From positions 173,961 through 237,960 of the forward strand of contig CAWIIF010000012.1 in the NCBI GenBank assembly GCA_963836015.1: DNA of 64,000 bases, written 5' to 3'. Made by a program: the position numbers and the translations under genes. This document shows positions 61,553-64,000 of the stretch, piece after piece. The notes under the pieces are model-generated. The model was not told the DNA's origin. It was given only the letters and a program-made list of their open reading frames with translations, and made no database searches. This DNA comes from CAWCDJ01 sp963836015. Its GTDB lineage: Bacteria; Acidobacteriota; Terriglobia; Bryobacterales; Bryobacteraceae. Positions within the stretch are counted from its first letter, which is position 1. The number at the start of each line of letters is the position of its first letter.

Positions 61553-62174
61553 CGCGCGAACGGCGCATCTCCGGACGCAGATGCGTGCGGTGGAGCGTGC
61601 CGTTCAAGAATACGAGCGCGTCACCGGGTGCGAGCGCCGGCGCCCAAAAATCGGCCGGGGCGAACCGCCGCCGCAGATCCGAGTCACTCAATTCGGTGAA
61701 ATGCAGCAAGCTATCCAGCCGGTGGCGGACCAACTCGAGTCCCGGGGCATCTACTCCGCAGGCATCGAGCGGAACCCACAGCGTCAACAGGGGCGTCATC
61801 GGGATGGGTGTGCCCGGCTCAGTGGGGAAGCGGACCCCCAGCGCTCCGTCCTGATGCCAGGTGTGGGCGTGGACCGGGGCCGCTCCCTTTTTTCGGACCC
61901 ACGAATCCTCCATCCGGCAAGTGGAGGGGTCCAAGCCGGCTGCCGTCACCGGCGCGAGCAGTTCCGCGGGGCCGGGACATCCAAAATCGAGCAGGGCGGA
62001 CAGTACCACGGAGTTGGAAAACCGGTTGAACCGGCAATGACCGGGGACCGGCATCCCCGACTCGATCGTCTCAAAGCAGGCGGCCGCCGCGTTACGCAGA
62101 ACGGCCAGCATCTCTTCCGGAAAGACGCCGCGCAACGCCGTGACGCCGCGCTCGTGCAATTCGTTCCCCACCAA
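61515..62174 (-). CDS. PhyH-type Fe(II)/2-oxoglutarate dioxygenase
   Basis: A 219-residue double-stranded beta-helix oxygenase. The iron triad is visible as His and Asp in HTWHQDGALG (HxD) and a distal His in NGTLHRTHLRP, with an Arg near the end for 2-oxoglutarate. Members hydroxylate lipids, amino acids or metabolites; the substrate is unknown. It converges on the TPR gene and its 3' end overlaps it by 38 bases. Confidence 0.82.
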   Translation of the reverse strand: MVGNELHERGVTALRGVFPEEMLAVLRNAAAACFETIESGMPVPGHCRFNRFSNSVVLSALLDFGCPGPAELLAPVTAAGLDPSTCRMEDSWVRKKGAAPVHAHTWHQDGALGVRFPTEPGTPIPMTPLLTLWVPLDACGVDAPGLELVRHRLDSLLHFTELSDSDLRRRFAPADFWAPALAPGDALVFLNGTLHRTHLRPEMRRSRVSLEYRLTPRSA

Positions 62175-62304
62175 CGCTAGTGTCGCAGAATGGGCATTAA
62201 GGAAGCGGCCGGCACTCCGGCCAACTCGGAAGATCGCGGCAATATGCCGCTAAATGTCCGGCGCGATTCTGCCGATGAGTGAACCTGAGGAAGGACTCTC
62301 TTTC

Positions 62305-63444
62305 ATGGCAAAGCGGCTTCTGACGGGTTTTGGCTTGCTGATCATCGCAATTGTCCTTGCGTTCCTGTTCCCCGGCAACTGGGTCTTGCGGCTGTTCGTG
62401 CTGCTCCTTTGCATCGTTCTCGGCTGGCTCACGGTTCGACATGCCCTCGCCATGCAACGGCGCACGATCTTCCTGGAAGGGACTTTGGACGCCGTTCCGC
62501 AGCCTCTTACGGTCACCGATCTGGATATGCACTGGGTATTCGTGAACAAAACGACCGAGCAACTTCTCAAACGAACCAGGGAACAGGTCAAAGGCAGGCA
62601 CTGTTCGGAGTGGCAGGCGCACATCTGCAACACGGACAAGTGCGGTATCGCAAGCCTCCGCAACGGCCGTCCGCGAACCCACTACATGCAGGACATGGGG
62701 AACGGGCCTTCTCGCGGCATGCAAGTGGATACTTCCTACATCGTGGACAAGTCCGGCAACCACCTCGGTCACGTGGAGATCGTGACCGACGTCCACGCGC
62801 AAAATGAGTTGGGCGACCTGCATTCAAAGCTGGCTGCGTCCCTCGAGGAGATGACCAGTACCATGACTGAGATCGAGGCGCAGACCAAGTCCAATGCGAG
62901 CAATGCAACCGATGCCAGCAAACTGGCGAACGCGACGCGCCAGACTATCGACGGCCAGGTGGCTGAGATTCGGCATTTGAACGAGGTGATGCGCGCCATT
63001 CAGGAAGCCAGCCAGCAGATTACGCGGATCAACAAGGTGATCGACGAGATCGCTTTCCAGACCAATATCCTGGCATTGAACGCCGCGGTGGAAGCGGCCC
63101 GGGCCGGCGAGTCCGGCGCCGGGTTTGCGGTTGTGGCGGACGAGGTACGGAATCTGGCAGGTCGGGCCGGCGAAGCCGCGAAGCAGACTTCGGAGCTTGT
63201 CGAAAAGTCCATCACGGCGGTCAGCCAAGGTGTGGATTTGGCAGCGCAGGTGGCGCAGTCGCTCACCGGAATTGACGACAAGGCGAAGCAGGTGGACGGA
63301 ATTGTGGAGCAGATCGCACGGGCATCGTCCGAACAGTCGCAAGCCCTTTCTGCCCTGACGCAAGCGATCGCAGACCTGAGTTCCACCGCCCTGCAGTCGG
63401 CCGGAGGTCAAGCAGCGGAACTGGTCCACATTTCGAGACACTAG
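62305..63444 (+). CDS. Methyl-accepting chemotaxis protein with a cytoplasmic Cys-containing PAS domain
   Basis: A 379-residue chemoreceptor. Two adjacent helices (about 6-22 and 28-45) flank almost no periplasmic loop, so the sensor is inside the cell. Residues about 56-165 form a PAS domain with three Cys (100, 108, 113) in HCSEWQAHICNTDKCGI, a pattern seen in MCPs of anaerobes and possibly binding a metal or Fe-S/haem cofactor. The signalling hairpin tip EIAFQTNILALNAAVEAARA is canonical. The start was chosen at 62305 because GAGGAAGGA precedes it by nine bases. Confidence 0.9.
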   Translation: MAKRLLTGFGLLIIAIVLAFLFPGNWVLRLFVLLLCIVLGWLTVRHALAMQRRTIFLEGTLDAVPQPLTVTDLDMHWVFVNKTTEQLLKRTREQVKGRHCSEWQAHICNTDKCGIASLRNGRPRTHYMQDMGNGPSRGMQVDTSYIVDKSGNHLGHVEIVTDVHAQNELGDLHSKLAASLEEMTSTMTEIEAQTKSNASNATDASKLANATRQTIDGQVAEIRHLNEVMRAIQEASQQITRINKVIDEIAFQTNILALNAAVEAARAGESGAGFAVVADEVRNLAGRAGEAAKQTSELVEKSITAVSQGVDLAAQVAQSLTGIDDKAKQVDGIVEQIARASSEQSQALSALTQAIADLSSTALQSAGGQAAELVHISRH

Positions 63445-63514
63445 CCGACTAAGACGTTGTCTGGCGTTCTTAGGAGTTGTTGTAGAGAAGGCAGGCCACG
63501 ACCGGTGATTATTC

Positions 63515-63567
63515 TGGAGCTGGCGGAGGGGCTTGAACCCCCGACCCTCTGATTACAAATCACAACC
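63515..63567 (-). tRNA. Truncated tRNA-Thr(TGT) 3' half, probable attachment site
   Basis: On the minus strand the anticodon loop TTTGTAA, the 3' anticodon strand, T-arm (GGGGGTTCAAGCCCCTC), acceptor strand CGCCAGC, discriminator and an encoded CCA are present. The 5' half (matching acceptor GCTGGCG and D-arm) is absent; upstream sequence does not pair. The anticodon 5' stem TGTGA also mismatches. This is the pattern left when a tyrosine integrase uses the tRNA 3' half, so it is not a functional tRNA. Confidence 0.8.
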
Positions 63568-63661
63568 CGCCATATGTCTGACTATGTCTCCATATTTGTA
63601 TTCAACAAGTTGGCCGACTAGACTGTGTCGCATTATACGACAAAAGCTGCCTCTCTTGTTA

Positions 63662-63696
63662 CCGTTTTTTGTTACCGGAGCGGTAACAAAAAACGG
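63662..63696. repeat. Perfect 15-bp inverted repeat, extended imperfectly
   Basis: CCGTTTTTTGTTACC (63662-63676) and GGTAACAAAAAACGG (63682-63696) flank a five-base GGAGC spacer. Outer copies of CTTGTTA (63655-63661) and TAACAAG (63704-63710) extend the symmetry across a seven-base break. It could be an integrase or repressor site near the tRNA scar. Confidence 0.7.
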
Positions 63697-64000
63697 CAGA
63701 AAGTAACAAGAAGATCAGATCACTATGCTGCCCTAATGCGGTGCCCCATACAATCAAGGAGAACGGCCTCCCGGCGGGAACTGGACTGTACTGGAAAGAC
63801 AGCGCCCGCAGCCAGATCTGGCGGCGCTTTGTCATGCCGCCGGTGCTTCCTGCGATCCGTTCGGACAAGCTGGTCGGCTACAGCCGTAGCCAGGGCACCA
63901 ACAAACTCATCAGAGAAAATCACGTGAGACCCCGTAAGGCGCTCGTGACGCCGGTTCGGGAAAGTCTTACGGAGCCCCACTCTCCGAGAGTTGGTGGTCA

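Larger units (their letters stand above)
63445..64000. other. Right-hand stretch with tRNA scar and repeats, no intact gene
   Basis: These 556 bases hold a truncated tRNA-Thr, an 8-bp direct repeat GCCGACTA (63444-63451 and 63613-63620) and an inverted repeat at 63662-63696. The rest has no start/ribosome-binding-site pair or recognised protein. The composition from 63600 is richer in A/T than the gene-dense part. The window may end inside a mobile element. Confidence 0.6.

Noticed and set aside
63515..63600. A functional tRNA-Thr gene
   Set aside because: The 5' acceptor strand GCTGGCG and D-arm are absent; only the 3' half is present.
1..64000. CRISPR array
   Set aside because: I saw no evenly spaced direct repeats of 25-40 bp, even near the CHAT gene where type III-E would be of interest.

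Overview
This is a high-GC chromosomal segment that most likely comes from an acidobacterium of the Solibacter/Bryobacter group. The best lineage marker is the secreted protein at 8904-10871, whose C-terminus matches the Solibacter-expanded domain TIGR03437. Support comes from a DUF5818-type secreted protein, a BshA-type bacillithiol gene, many secreted carbohydrate-active proteins and a palindromic repeat carried inside a reading frame. Gene density is high, with many ATGA and TGATG overlaps. Most of the window is chromosomal core; the only clear sign of a mobile-element boundary is at the far right.

Layout. 1-8 kb: glmS, a YjbQ protein, two aldo/keto reductases, a STAS protein, and the minus-strand run thrS, aldo/keto reductase, UvrC-like protein. 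8-16.8 kb: an ECF sigma factor with a soluble zinc anti-sigma factor, the TIGR03437 protein, a PyrE-like phosphoribosyltransferase, a secreted methyltransferase, an orphan histidine kinase coupled to a beta-propeller lipoprotein, a PepSY membrane protein and bshA. 16.8-23 kb: carbohydrate metabolism with visible decay (a 5'-truncated GH2 beta-galactosidase, a GH28-like remnant), a sugar dehydrogenase, and an AraC-DinB fusion next to a VOC protein. 23-29 kb: galE, a ThDP enzyme, coaD, an aspartate-type aminotransferase and manA. 29-38 kb: a di-haem oxidoreductase, a probable structured RNA, and a seven-gene CusCBA-type metal-efflux operon with unusual small accessory genes. 38-46 kb: an heptose-phosphate adenylyltransferase, mfd (frameshifted), a SurA-like isomerase, a YhaM-like nuclease, a BlaI regulator and rmuC. 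46-52 kb: the flagellar operon flgB-flgC-fliE-fliF-fliG-fliH-fliI-fliJ. 52.6-55.7 kb: a TPR-CHAT protease coupled to a sigma factor. 55.7-62.2 kb: HAD, TonB-like and Lon-N proteins, SDR, aroK, glycerate kinase (frameshifted), a TPR protein and a PhyH-type dioxygenase. 62.3-64 kb: a chemoreceptor, then a truncated tRNA-Thr 3' half that looks like an integration scar.

The most promising candidate for an undescribed system is the CHAT-sigma pair (52658-55734): a signal- or membrane-anchored TPR-CHAT cysteine protease with both catalytic residues, whose stop codon overlaps the start of a sigma-70 family factor, preceded by a perfect 17-bp hairpin. It recalls the protease-to-sigma logic of the CRISPR-linked TPR-CHAT system, but without any CRISPR. 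Second is the multi-hairpin RNA candidate at 30481-30669. Third is the set of small metal-ligand-rich proteins bracketing the Cus operon.

Two core genes (mfd and glycerate kinase) each carry a single apparent extra base. These could be assembly errors or real lesions. All functional names rest on motif recognition by eye; no database search was possible.
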